From Rotaria sordida (Eukaryota; Rotifera; Eurotatoria; Philodinida; Philodinidae), in the NCBI GenBank assembly GCA_905250125.1, contig CAJNOL010000543.1, forward strand, positions 60,798-124,797: DNA of 64,000 nt. Direction: 5' to 3'. Shown piece after piece: positions 35,444-46,994 of the stretch; the stretch's first letter is position 1; every line of letters starts with the position of its first letter. The notes beneath the pieces are model-generated. The model was not told where the DNA came from, searched no databases, and worked only from the letters and a program-made list of their open reading frames with translations. A program made the position numbers and the translations under genes.

Positions 35444-38188
35444 TTAGTTTCAAACATGCACACATTTAATTATGTCTCGTTCTTTACTATTTCCTTACCT
35501 GTTTTCGAATACATTTAGTGTTCTGATTGTTTTTCTTTTTTTTTTGTGACTCGATACATCAGTAAACGTGTCTTCTGTTTTTTTTCCTTCTCCTTGTTTT
35601 TTTTTTTTTTGTACATAGTTGTTTTCTGTGTATGGTTATTAAAGCTTTCTTATTCCTTGAATGGTCTCTGCTGCATCCCTTGTTTTTTTTGTTTTCCGTT
35701 TATCGTCACGTTTCTTTTTTTTCATGTACATGCATGTGTGTGTGTATTATGGTCATTGTTGAATATAGATGAACAAGGGCGCAATACAAATAATATGAAT
35801 ATCTTTCGAATTTGAAAGAAAAATGTTCATCATTGATATGATTTGTCTTTTTTTTGTTTCAAATATTTTCATTTGATTTATCTGGCAAAAAGACTTTAAT
35901 AAACTGGGTCGCAATCAGTCAACATTAGGCTTAGTTTTCTGTAAAAAATAAAATATAAACTCAAAGGTTTAAGTTTTAATAGACTTTCACCAAAGTTTCT
36001 GAATGTTCAAAAACTACTGATTCAAAACCGTGATGTTTTTTGTAAATTATCGAAAATAACATTCCTTTTCTTGAGCAATAAACGTTGATATGAAATTTGT
36101 TTGAACTAGAACTTTTTGTTAGAAAATCACACATATTATTATCTGATCACTTTTTTTTGTAAATGAAAAGCTTAGATTAAACATTCTAATATCAATTTGT
36201 AGAGAATTGAAAGAAGAAACAATTTGAGATTAGACACAAATTTCAACAATGAAAGTTAGTCGAGAAAAACATGAAATAGAAATTCTACCATTATTTATAA
36301 GCTATCCGTTATAAACCAGGTTTTATTTGTCTAGAAGAATAAAGCATATGATAATTACTTAGAATATGTTAAGCATTAATCTTAAACATTTGTCAGCTGA
36401 ATCATGGTTTTTGCATTAGTGTATTAATGATGCATGAAACCTTTTTTTCGCATGCGTCATATGGTTCTAAAGATAGTTTTGATGTTTTTTTTCTCAAACC
36501 CTTATTGATGACACTATTGAAAAAACTAGATGTATTTAAAACAGATTTGTTTTTAATTAGACTTGATATATCACATTGTATATTAATCATGTACTAATAT
36601 ACAAATTTATAAGATTCAATCTTCACTTTCTTGTAACTCTGTACGGTGTTTCATAAATCTTGAGACGTCATAAAATTAATTTATTGAAAAGAATAAAAAA
36701 TACTCTTATATTAATCTGATTACATAAAAAAGCTTATTTAACTATCACGTTTATGTTGTGTATCACCTTTTATTAATTCACCAAGTCGTTTAGAAATTCC
36801 ATCGATCAATACAAATTATTTTTTTTTTATTCTTTGTTCAATCGAGTTTTTATTTATTTAAAACTTGACAATTGTTCTCTTCGTATTGTCCATACACTTT
36901 CAATAGACTATACATCAGTAAATTTAGCTTCACCTTCTTGAGGTAAAACTTGATTATTAAATAATTCATCAATAGTTCAAAATACAATATTTGTTCTGAA
37001 CGTGATGTTGTCATATATTTTATCCATTTCAATTAAGTTATTGAAGATATAGCTTGGCTGAATATGTGACTAGTGGTTCGTGATGAGCGTTGAATAAATG
37101 AATAATAGACTGTTTTTTAGGTAGAATATGTTCACAGCACTTCATTAAAAAAATCACATTAATCGATTTCGAAAAATTTGTTATTATTCAAAATTTATGA
37201 AACATTCTGTATCATTGAATCCTTACATCAGCGTTAAAGTTAAGACATAGTTGATCTATTTACATGATAAACTTGATCAAATAGATAAATAGATATGCAA
37301 AGAAAATTTCTTTTAATAACAAGAAGCAAATCTATTTTATATTTTTATAATATTTGACTGAAACATTAAGTTAAACAGAAAGAAAATCAAAATTCTATAT
37401 CTCAATTTTGCCGTATATTATCGATGTAATAACTCGATTTAACAAACCATTTTTTTTTTATATTGCCAAAATTTTCTTCATATTACATCATCGATTTATT
37501 GGAAAAATTGTTTCTTTTTCGTATTGGTTAAAAATTAAGTCACATAGAATAATTCTATAATTCAAAAATTTAGTATTATCATTGATATACTGAATATAAA
37601 TATTAGTATATTCCATTTATTAATTAATTTCGAAATAGAAATAAAAATTTGCTTGAAATTCATGTGATCAGATAATATTTCTACCAAGATATTGTATCAA
37701 ACGAAGATGGATCCAGCTGAATTCTTTTTTCTTATGAATTGCAAACTGATAACTCGTTTCTAAATTGTCTTGTATAGAAAAAAAAAGATAAGAGTATCAA
37801 AGCACAATTGTAACTATAACAATTAACGATCCAATTCTGTTCAATATTAATTCCTAGATTTATTCTTGAATCATGTTTTTTTTTGTTTTTTTGAAATAAG
37901 AATTTGATTAACATGAAATTCATTATCATCACGTACGAAAATCTACATAGAAAAAATAGTTTTCATGGTATTTGAAATTCGAAAAATTAACATCTGACTT
38001 TCTTATTCAAATACTTAGAAAACTATTTTTTTCGTAAACTATACGCCTTCATACATGACGTTAATCAAATATCTGTATTATCAGTTCGTTCTGGACAAAA
38101 TGAAACATTTCTTCTTTTTTTGTTTATTTCGTTTTAATGTAGGCAGTTAGGTATGCTAAAAGCAACAAGAGAGAGGAAATTAACAGCC
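35444..38188. other. Gene-free region containing one mariner remnant
   Basis: 3' flank of the orphan B-box-like gene (T-rich, with a GT run near 35735) and upstream region of the micro-exon gene. Only the transposon remnant at 36642-37211 is recognisable. The rest is AT-rich and no open frame is convincing. 37980-38100 contains an inverted pair (GAAAAAATAGTTTTC near 37950, GAAAACTATTTTTTTC near 38020). Confidence 0.4.
36642..37211 (-). mobile_element. Internally deleted mariner/Tc1 element with transposase C-terminus
   Basis: TA on both sides (36642-36643, 37210-37211) and matching inverted ends: left CGGTGTTTCATAAATCTTGAG, right in reverse complement CAGAATGTTTCATAAATTTTG. The ~570 bp interior carries, on the minus strand, remains of the DDE C-terminus: QVLPQEGEAKFTDV, SIESVWTIRREQLSSFK (family pattern NPIE-xWxxLKR) and ISKRLGELIKGDTQHK. 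Stops and frameshifts are present. A deletion derivative that keeps both ends, so it could be moved by a related transposase. Confidence 0.7.
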
Positions 38189-38197
38189 TATAAAAAG
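38189..38197 (+). promoter_or_regulatory. Candidate TATA box
   Basis: TATAAAAAG stands alone in a non-repetitive context about 70 bases before the ATG at 38259, leaving room for a start site near 38220. Sequence-based guess only. Confidence 0.35.
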
Positions 38198-38258
38198 AGA
38201 ATCTTTTCAATGTATTTTATTTTAGTTTCAAATACAAAAAAATTACAAACGAATCAAA

Positions 38259-39843
38259 ATGCATCAAAAGGTATGTAAGATTCTCTTTAGTACAAGGATA
38301 TTTATTTCTCATCCTTTGAAAAAGGTTCTTTTACGTGGCAGCGTAATTTTGATATTGTTCGTATTATCTATCGCATATGTCAATGGTGACGAAGATACGA
38401 CAGCCGACACAACAATTGTTGATTCATTATGTGAAGGCGATGAATGCGAAACAGATACAACTGTCCAAGAAGGTAAACTTTTTTTTACGCATTATAGTTA
38501 TTGGTATATTCAATTTCTTTGTATCACTTTTATTTTATTATTTTTTTCAAATTAATTTAGATACAACAGTTACAGTTACAGTTACACCTGAATCAAGTTA
38601 GTTAAATTTTTTATATTTCATTTTCTTATTATTTCTTTAATATTAATGTAGCTACAATAGTTGAAACTACACAAAAACCAAGTTAGTTAAATTTCTTTAT
38701 ATTTCTTTTTATTGTTATCTTCAAATTAATTTAGGTAAAACAACTAAAAAACGGCACAAATCATGTGAGTTCATTTGTCTTTCACTTTCCTTTTTTTTAT
38801 TAGTTTCAAATTTTCATATCATATTTTCGTACAAATACAGCTAAATACGGCGTAAGTTATATATATAAGAACTGCTTTCATTATTTCATTTTTGATTACA
38901 ATTAGAATAAACGAAGACGTCCAGGATACGGTACCATGAGTGAAAATGATAGATCATCATTGAACTCATTAAATGTTTGGATTGCCTTTGGTGAGGGCTG
39001 GTTAGTTGATGAAACACCAAGATCTGGTGGACGAGGACGTGGTGATCGTCGAAATAATGCAAATTATAATAACGAAATGGGTGATGAAGATACCGATGAT
39101 GATTATAAGAAAGAAAATAATGATAAACAACGTGCATTTTCACGTATACGTTTTCCAGTTCGTCATTTTCCAAATTATCGTCAATTTCCTATTAGTAAAT
39201 TTCATTTATCCTATTGATTTTTTTTCTTCATTAATACAAATGCTTGTCTTTTTGTTTTGTTTATTAGCACGTTTTCCACCACTTATGTCAATTCTTCCAT
39301 GGCTTCCAATCTTTTATGATAAAGTTACTTATCAAACAATTATTTTTTCACCAACAGGCGGCAGTAAGTTGGTTTTTTTTACGAAAGAAATGGAAAACTA
39401 AAAAAATATAACTTTTTTTGCTTAGTTTATATTTTACCTCCATTGATCAATTTCTATGGTCAACGTTTTGCTGTTGCTCAACTTATCAAATGGGGATATG
39501 CTTCTTTAGTTAGTACAGGTGCACCTCCACCACCTAATGTTGATGTAGCTTCACTTGTTCAACCATCACAAGGTATAATAATAGTTCTTTTTATTTTTTT
39601 GTTCAAAGTTATTCTTATTCTTTTTTTTTAAACCTTACAGTTGTCAATGTTGCTAATACAGCTCCTACACCAGGCCTTGCTTTTGATGAAAAACGAGTAC
39701 AATTTACTGATGGTGTTAAAACAAATTTTCTTCATTTTAAACCACAATATAGTCAAACTTTAGTTGAAGGTGAAGATGATACTTATGACCCACCATTTAA
39801 CAAGAACTATGGTTCGGATTCAAATTATGATACAACAAGTTAA
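38259..39843 (+). CDS. Orphan secreted protein encoded by a run of micro-exons
   Basis: Ten-exon model, 333 aa: 38259-38270, 38325-38472, 38561-38596, 38652-38681, 38735-38764, 38841-38851, 38906-39194, 39268-39363, 39426-39572, 39641-39843. Joining exons 1-2 gives a strong signal peptide (MHQKVLLRGSVILILFVLSI, then AYVNG). If intron 1 is retained the frame stays open with 18 more residues, so that junction is uncertain. A Thr/Asp/Glu-rich segment encoded by exons of 36, 30, 30 and 11 nt (TTVTVTVTPES, TIVETTQKP, KTTKKRHKS) is followed by a basic stretch KRRRPGYG that could be a furin-type cleavage site. The second half has FPPLMSILPWLPIFYD and YILPPLINFYGQRFAVAQLI and an acidic/aromatic tail ending NYDTTS. 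Family not recognised; the product is presumably exported. Consecutive small introns share sequence (see findings). Confidence 0.75.
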
Positions 39844-41426
39844 TGTTCAAGATTGAAAATAAATGGGTGGTACGTCTGCTTATTGAAATAAAAACAAAAA
39901 CTTATTTTATTTCACTTTTTTTTTTTTTGTTCGCGTCAATCTTATATATGAAAAAAACAAGAGTGTTGTTTATCTTTTAATCTTTGCAATAAATATCTAT
40001 TCATCAAAAGAATTCATGTAACATGAATATTTTTTATTCGGAGAATAATGTTCAGATAAACAGATGAAAAAAAAAATTAATAACAAGAAAATAACGATAA
40101 ATCTTATTAATTTCGTCTATCATATTTAGGACAATAAGAAAGTAAAAATGTTAAAGTATCATGATGTATTGCAGTAAACATAGAATCAATATGATAAACA
40201 AGTGATGTAAGAAGATCAGAATATGCCATAGAGCCACTTGTATACTTGATATAGTTGCAATAAGAGATGATATAGAAAAAAAGAAATGCATCAAAAAGTA
40301 AAAAAGAAAAAAACATTTTTCTTCTTCAATTAAAAGTTTTGATAAATTAACAAATGATTAAAAATATGAAACAAATAAATATATTTCATTTTGAACATAA
40401 TCAATAATTATTCAGCAAGTGAACATATTATATGAATATCACTATCAACAAAATAATAATAATAATAATAATAATGATAATATGACCAACGTTAATCTTG
40501 CTTTTGTTCTTCATTTAGTGCTAATTCATATAATTTATTTCTTGCTGTTGTCCAAGTTAACTTTTCCTTGATACTAAATTCTTTTTTATTTATAATAACC
40601 ATACGAGATATAGGATAATAAAATGATGATATATGGTTAAAAAGAAATCAATTTTTCATTTCTTTTTGTTTCACTTAACTATGTATTTATATAAAGATGA
40701 ATTACAGTTTTCATGTCAATAATAAAATACACCATCAGCTGTTATACTAGGAAATATTTTTGAATATGAATCTACTTCAATTTGATTTTCACATAGAAAT
40801 AAATAAAGAATACGAGTTAATGTTGGAATAGATGATATTTTTGTTGATTTTAAATTCATTTTTTCTTGATATTCAATAATAGCATATAATGATATTGAAT
40901 TCCATTTGAATCAAAGTAAAAGAAAAAAAAGCAAATTTTTCTTCAGTAATATTTCGTCAAAGTGTACATCCATCAGATATAATAATAAATATAAAGAATA
41001 ATTCAAGCATATAAGAATGAGAATAAAAAAAATGATGAAATGAACTATTTTGCGTCATATATATTTTTTTCTTTAAATTATTGTTTCGTATGATCATTAA
41101 CACTACACATTGGCAATGGTATGAAAGTGCGAAATAGTCTATGGTTAGTACATACATTTCTCTTTATATTGAAAGAAAAAGTATGTGTATAGTAATTTGT
41201 ATTAAGCAGAACTTTTCATAATATAGAACCTTGAATATGTATCGGTTCTAATACAAATTATACGAGGTGAAAATTCAATAAAAGATTTTCTTACAAAAAT
41301 AAAATAAAATCAATTTATTATCTTTTTATTTAAAGAAATTATTAGAATAGTCTTCGATTTATTAATATCATATGTTAAATAAATAATATTACATTTATTT
41401 ATTTTATTAGATTTTTATTGGATATC
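39844..41426 (-). pseudogene. Possible unidentified gene ruin plus spacer
   Basis: Minus-strand segments between 41157 and 40107 have a coding feel: SDGCTL-stop-RNITEEKFAFFSF near 40960, then STKISSIPTLTRILYLFLCE near 40840, FPSITADGVFYY near 40740, KEKLTWTTARNKLYELALNE near 40530 and YSDLLTSLVYHIDSMFTAI near 40170. They are separated by stops and frame changes and I cannot connect them with good splice sites. They may be a decayed gene or fragments of one with uncertain exons. Family unknown. An (AAT)n run at 40454-40477 interrupts. 39844-40106 is simple 3' flank with AATAAA at 39862 and 39892. Confidence 0.3.
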
Positions 41427-43873
41427 ATGGCTTGCAAAAGAAATACTCGATTAACTATTATGTTATGTATTACTTTACTACTATTATATATTTCATTATT
41501 TTCTTTCAATGATATTGAAAATTTATTATCGTTAGAAACAAATTCTGATTTAATAAGTATCTCATCATGAAATACTAAACAATTACATACATTTCAATGT
41601 GTCCTATACAAGGTAAAAAATAGATTATAGTTACAACAATTTTTTATTCCACACAAGTCATTTATAAATTTCTTAATTTAACTACTCAATAGAATTTAAT
41701 TGTGATTGATGATCAAAAAACATCAAAAGATTGGCTTATATCATCTTTCTATAAATTCTTATGCAAGAAAAAAATCTTGGTTATTTTTGAATCCGATGAT
41801 GATAATCTACTTGAAACAAATGATATTTATTTTTTACCAAAAATTGTTCAACAAAAACATGTTTCATACATAGGATTTTATCGACAACGATTACCATTTA
41901 TTAATATTTATGGATTATTTGGTCATCCAAATATATGATCAAGAGGATTTCCTGTTGATGAAATAAGTAATATTACTGAAGATGGATAGTATTCATTTAG
42001 ACAAAAAAACTTGAAAATAATACTTATGATTATATTCAATAATATCTTGCTGATCTTGATCTTGATGTTGATACTATTGTAAGATATTTTCTTTTTTTTT
42101 TTTGTGTGTTTATATAACTTGATCAACTAAACAAATTTCTATTAACGAATGGTGTGAAAGTTTCTAGAGAAAATATTTTTTTATTGGAATCAGCAGAAAA
42201 CTTAAAGTATTGAGTTAGAATCAGAATTTGATACTCTTTCCAAATATTTTCGTGAAACTCATAGATCAGGAATTATGAATAAATCTCTGAAGAGCCTGAC
42301 AATAAAGTTGGATGGAAGTAGTAGATCTAGAAAATGACAAATCTGATTGTATGCCATTTGATATTACTTTTGTGCTACTCTCTTATTTCCGTTATAAAGA
42401 CACCCAATTTAGTTTAGGTCTACTGTCTTCTGCTTGACTGTATCACATTCTGAATTTTTTTAGATCAGTATCTAGACAATAAACACGTCCTTCATAGTAG
42501 TCATGCACTTATAATAGAATACTTTCTATTACCAATATTTTTGCAAGAGCGAGACAGTTCTTGTCAAAGTGATCTAAGAACCAAAAGCTTCGTAGGAATC
42601 CTTTAGAAATAATCGAGCTGATTTTTTGTAATTTCGAAGAGGTCAATGTGTCTTTTACTAAAAGTCATATTATTTTTCAAAGAAAATTAATCATTTTGTT
42701 CAGAAATATTTACTGAAATAAATTTTACTTCTCTACCTTGAATAGTCTTTTTGTCCATTTTATATTTCTGAAGCTTTCGAATATTTGCTCATACTTCGTA
42801 GCATATGATTCTAACACAATATGCGAACATATATTCGTAAAAAGGCTAAAATTCTAAATATAACCCAATGCTTTCAATTTTCTGCTGATACTGGCAAATA
42901 AAGAGATATATAATCAAGAAATTTTCGTACTAATCATTGTTTTACATAGTATCATTTGTCTCATCCACTATCAATTGAACGAATTCAATTTGATTGAGAT
43001 CAATCATCTATTGCTCTTGAACCATTTACTTTTTCTCCATATAATACACAAAATACAATAACATACTATGAAGCATTTTGGGATTTTTATTTACCTATTA
43101 CAACAACATTTCAGATATGTGATATATGGCGAAGTTTTTGAATACAACGTCTTCTTTGTGATACTGGTGGGCGTCTTATATTTAGTAGATCAACTGTTAA
43201 ACAAGTAAGAAATACTCATCCATTTATTAAACATATGGATGATGAATATCAATTGGGTTCATTTGTTCGTTTTCTTGTTTCATGGTTATCATCTCAACGA
43301 TTACTTTCGAAAAGAATTGCTCAATTAACAAGAGATATAGCTCAAGGAAGATTTTAGCAATCAAAAGAAGTTAATATAATGGATGCATGGCTTGCTGATC
43401 TTTATTCAGTTGGTTATTCATTTCCATCAGTTGTTCTATCATCTTCATCTTCTATAATACAAAAGCGAGCAGCTATATATGTAACTGGTCTTGCTGAATG
43501 TATTCAAAAAGCTTGAATACCAACTTATACTAATATTCGACAATGTCTTCATGGTGAAATAGATATATTTCTTTTTCTTTCTTCATCATTCAAAGATGGA
43601 TCTGTTCCGTTAAATACTCGTTTGAAACAAGTACGTTCATATATGAATTCAACTATAACTATACACTATGAAGATCGATTTATTGATCCGAAAATTCTTT
43701 CGAATTATCACCCTCAATTTTAACTTTCTCATCATATTATCTTTTCTGTACCGGCTTAATTTCAACAATTATGGTCACTTCATCAATGTTATGATCTTGT
43801 TAAAGACTATGAAAAACATTTTAATATTCGATATCAATTATTGATTTATATCTCATTTTACAACATATGTTAA
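41427..43873 (+). pseudogene. STELLO / DUF288-type glycosyltransferase pseudogene
   Basis: Recognisable as a DUF288 (STELLO-like) Golgi glycosyltransferase: N-terminal anchor TIMLCITLLLLYISLFSFND, then LIVIDDQKTSKDW, IFESDDDN (nucleotide-sugar acidic motif), SRGFPVDEI, DLDLDVDTI, and, after an intron (~42079-42949), FSPYNTQNTITYYEAFWDFY, ITTTFQICDIWRSF, GGRLIFSR, KHMDDEYQLGSFVRFLVSWL and HYEDRFIDP. In-frame stops occur at 41568 (TGA), 41936 (TGA), 42995 (TGA), 43139 (TGA), 43355 (TAG), 43514 (TGA), 43721 (TAA) and 43757 (TAA), yet the ~900 bp last exon keeps a single frame. Compared with what I remember of the family, part of the segment before IFESDDDN is missing. The intron carries a palindromic insertion. 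Not expected to make a protein. Confidence 0.75.
42185..42900. repeat. Inverted-repeat insertion within the STELLO pseudogene intron
   Basis: GGAATCAGCAGAAAACTTAA at about 42187 pairs with the complement of CTTTCAATTTTCTGCTGATA near 42890, and GTTAGAATCAGAATTTG with the complement of a segment near 42805. Arms ~80-100 bp, whole ~715 bp. It accounts for nearly all of the enlarged intron. Centre shows no coding sequence. Confidence 0.6.
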
Positions 43874-44029
43874 AATATAGCTCTTATGACCTTAATTCAC
43901 TTTTTTCAATTTTCGATACATGCTGATAGCATATATAAAATGAAATGATCATATTACTAAATATGATAAGAACATTTTTCTTATATATATGTAGATATAT
44001 CTAATGAATTTCAATCATTTTTCCACATC

Positions 44030-44270
44030 ATGAAATATTATCTAGTATTTTTATATATTTTTACTGCTTTCTTTTTGTTCAATTTAACTATTTCTAAACA
44101 ACAAGAAAATTTATTTGATCAATCAAAAAGATTAACTCATGCTATTATACATGGTGAAGTACATGGTAATGGTACTTTACCAATAGAAGATAAAAATTCT
44201 TATTTACTTGTTGAACTTCGTCTTTCACGTGATGATCGACCACGATCAATTGCTAGAAATAAAATAAAAT

Positions 44271-44306
<36 letters not shown>

Positions 44307-45103
44307 TTACAACACAATCATTTACATTACAATTTAAACTTAAATATCCATTATCAAAAATTAGTCCACATAATTCTTATATACTTTCAGCTAAAATTCT
44401 AAATAGTCAAAATAAATTAATATATATTGGTGATCTTCATGTACCAATTACTGAACGAAAAAATGAACAAGCAAAATATTTAGTTATTAATGTTATTAAA
44501 ACTCGTAAGTTGAAAATTTATATTTCGAATTATTTTAATTATTAAATATAGCTTCATGGTATAATAATATTGATAAATTAAGTTTATTAGCTTATAAAGT
44601 TACACAATGGGGAGGTACTGAAGAGGTAAATTTTAATATTTTGAATTCAATACATTTTGATATCATTCAAGGCATTTACAAGTGAATTATATACAAATAA
44701 AAAATCAGGTATTTATACATGTGTCGTATGCAATTCAACTTTATTTAGGTAATTGTTTCTTTCTTGTCTTCTGTATTTAAATCTTAATATGTGAAAATAT
44801 TCGTAGTTCAAAACATAAATACAATAGTGGTACAGGTTGGCCATCATTCTATCAAGTAGCTATTGAAGGAAATGTTGCAACAAATATTGATAGAAAATAT
44901 GGAATGACTCGAACAGAAGTTCATTGTGCAAAAGTTTGTATATTTTTTTTCAAAAATTCATATTAAACTTTAGTTTAATTATACTTTAGTGTAAAGCTCA
45001 TTTGGGTCATGTATTTGATGATGGTCCTCAACCAACTTATATGCGTTATTGTATCAACGGAGTAGCTTTACAATTTTATTCTGATGAGAATGAAATGAAA
45101 TAG
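44030..45103 (+). CDS. Secreted methionine-R-sulfoxide reductase B with N-terminal YscW-like domain
   Basis: Five exons: 44030-44504, 44552-44625, 44672-44748, 44807-44933, 44990-45103 (288 aa; MsrB alone is ~130). Signal peptide [20 protein letters not shown]. Residues ~35-150 resemble the YscW/YbaY-type small beta domain of bacterial lipoproteins: [23 protein letters not shown], and [18 protein letters not shown] then [15 protein letters not shown]. An (AAT)n run at ~44273-44307 encodes a poly-Asn loop inside it. Residues ~160-288 are MsrB: zinc cysteines C200-x2-C203 and C249-x2-C252, [18 protein letters not shown] and RYCINGVAL with catalytic Cys272. It reduces methionine-R-sulfoxide in proteins, here probably in the secretory pathway or outside the cell. 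AATAAA at about 45173. Lies 160 bp after the STELLO pseudogene. Confidence 0.88.
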
Positions 45104-45339
45104 GTCTAAATTGCTTTTTATTGAATTAAATCGAAATCTTTCTTATGTCGATTGTAGTTAATGTTTAATGAAAATAAACTTCAATATTCATCTCTTAATT
45201 TTAACGGTTTCTTTTCGTGCTATTCATATTCAAGTTTTTTTTTAGGGTAATTGACTGATTAGTTTCGATCCGTTTTTGGGATATCATTTTATACTCTTAC
45301 ATACAGTAAGATCTGGATCTTGTTTCTTTTGAGTATTTA

Positions 45340-46030
45340 TTTAACCCTTTACCCTGTTAGGTAATTTTTGACTGACTTATAGAAACTATTTAGTTGGAGT
45401 AATAAAGTGTAGGATGGAGATAGTTTCCGGCTATTGTTGTAGAGTTCAGGTTGGACGGCCGAATCCATGAACTTCTGGCAGCCTTCTACCAGAAAACTGG
45501 TAGGAACTTGGAAACAGCAATCCAGTGATCGGATTTTTCTAATTCCAGGCAGCGCATGACACTGAATTCCTGCTTCCAGATCCGTATCATTTCTTCGAGT
45601 CGTCCTGTCGGAAATGGCTGATATTTCTTGACTTTGGATCTATTAGCAGAGAAGGCTTTAAAAACTTCTTGATTACAACTATGAAGGCAACACTTTTCAT
45701 GACAACTTGAATCATTTTTGACCTATTTATAATGACGAACACAAAAAGTGGTTTTTTAGGATTATGTTACTTTCGATATAAACAGAACCTTAGTAATACG
45801 AATGAGCGATTTCGAATGAGAATCAGAGTCACCATGTTATAAAAACAAAATGAAGACTAATGATATTGACACAATCCTGAAAATGAAAGACTTGATTTCA
45901 ATCCAAAAATAACCGTCTTTATAAGTGTTTCATCATTCCCAGAAATGGCTCATTAAAAAAAATAATTTATGATAAGTAGGTGTTCAACTTTATACAGATA
46001 AAGTAACTGAGAAAAAAAATGCAAAAAAAT
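45340..46030. repeat. Dispersed repeat, short copy
   Basis: Non-coding. Its left part (TAACCCTTTACC..., 45346-45470) and right part (45640-46020, with ACAAAATGAAGACTAATGAT and TTGACACAATCCTGAAAATG) align collinearly with 52525-52650 and 53900-54430. The other copy is almost three times longer because of palindromic sequence between these parts. Family unknown. Confidence 0.65.
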
Positions 46031-46044
46031 AAATCAAAGTAATC

Positions 46045-46475
46045 CATTCCAATGTTTTATCCAGCGTGGAAGAGTTCGAGGAAGCGGCGTTCCTCGGAAG
46101 ATCAAGCTGGCCCTCCCGGAGCCTTTTGGTTTTTCATGATACATATAGGAATGTGTAGTTTCAATCTATTGACCAAAGACGTCATTGATTCAGTGCATAC
46201 TGATTACATGGGCAGCAGTGTTAATTGAGTCATTAGAACACATCGCTATAAAAAGGATATATTTTGATAGAGTTAGTATCTCTATGTTGCAGTGAACGCG
46301 GGGCCAGTGTAACCAGTGTTCCTTGTACCGGTAACTCACTATTCCGTATCCACACCAACAATGTTCATTCCTAGCCACATACTATGTGTCTATGCTTCAA
46401 AAAAAAGGTGTTTACCCTCCCGGACTTCTAAATCGCTCCTCTGGAAGGGAAAATCTGGATAAAATACTGGCCCAT
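46045..46475. repeat. Inverted repeat with GC-rich arms
   Basis: CCAATGTTTTATCCAGCGTG near 46050 pairs with the complement of GAAAATCTGGATAAAATACT near 46450, and the neighbouring 50 bases of each arm are GC-rich (GGAAGCGGCGTTCCTCGG; CCTCCCGGACTTC). About 430 bp overall. An open frame inside (46190-46378 minus) has no recognisable domain and is not called as a gene. Confidence 0.5.
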
Positions 46476-46994
46476 TCTCTATCCCAACAGAATAATCACT
46501 TTACCCAAATTTTACTACAGAAGTGTTCTAATTTGTTAATTGTTTCTTAGTATAATATTTTTGAATTGTATTTTATATTCAATACTTAAATACAACGCCT
46601 ATTGATCGAAGATTAATAGTAGACACGATGAATCTGCTGATGAGTATATATCTTTCTCATGCTGTTAACCTTCTTTTGTAAATATGAATATCGAATCAAT
46701 GAAAATTAATTTAATCTCTTCTTGATTTATTTCATTATACATGTGTATATATATATATATTTCCTTCCCTTTCACTATTTTGACATAGAAAAAAAAATCA
46801 AGAAACAAAAAGAAAAAGAAAAAGAAAATGTAACAAACAAATACGCACAAGAGAAAGAAAATGCAATCATGATTGAATATTTGATTATTGTTTGAGAGAT
46901 TTAATCATCATCATCAAAACAAAAATTCGTTAAAAAAAACAAACAAAAAGAAAATATCTGACTTTTTTCTTGTATCATATTCTATTTAGTATTT
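46476..46994. other. 3' flank of VANGL, nothing recognised
   Basis: AT-rich DNA with a short (AT)n run at 46747-46760 and an A/G-rich run at 46790-46830. It should contain the VANGL 3' UTR on the minus strand. No gene seen. Confidence 0.4.

Noticed and set aside
41427-43873. Alternative genetic code (TGA or TAG read as Trp/Gln)
   Set aside because: All intact genes in the window end at normal TAA/TAG/TGA codons and none contains in-frame stops, so decay or a mutational bias is more likely.
46190-46378. Cys/Trp-rich small protein on the minus strand
   Set aside because: Lies entirely within an inverted repeat and has no splice sites, signal peptide or recognisable domain.
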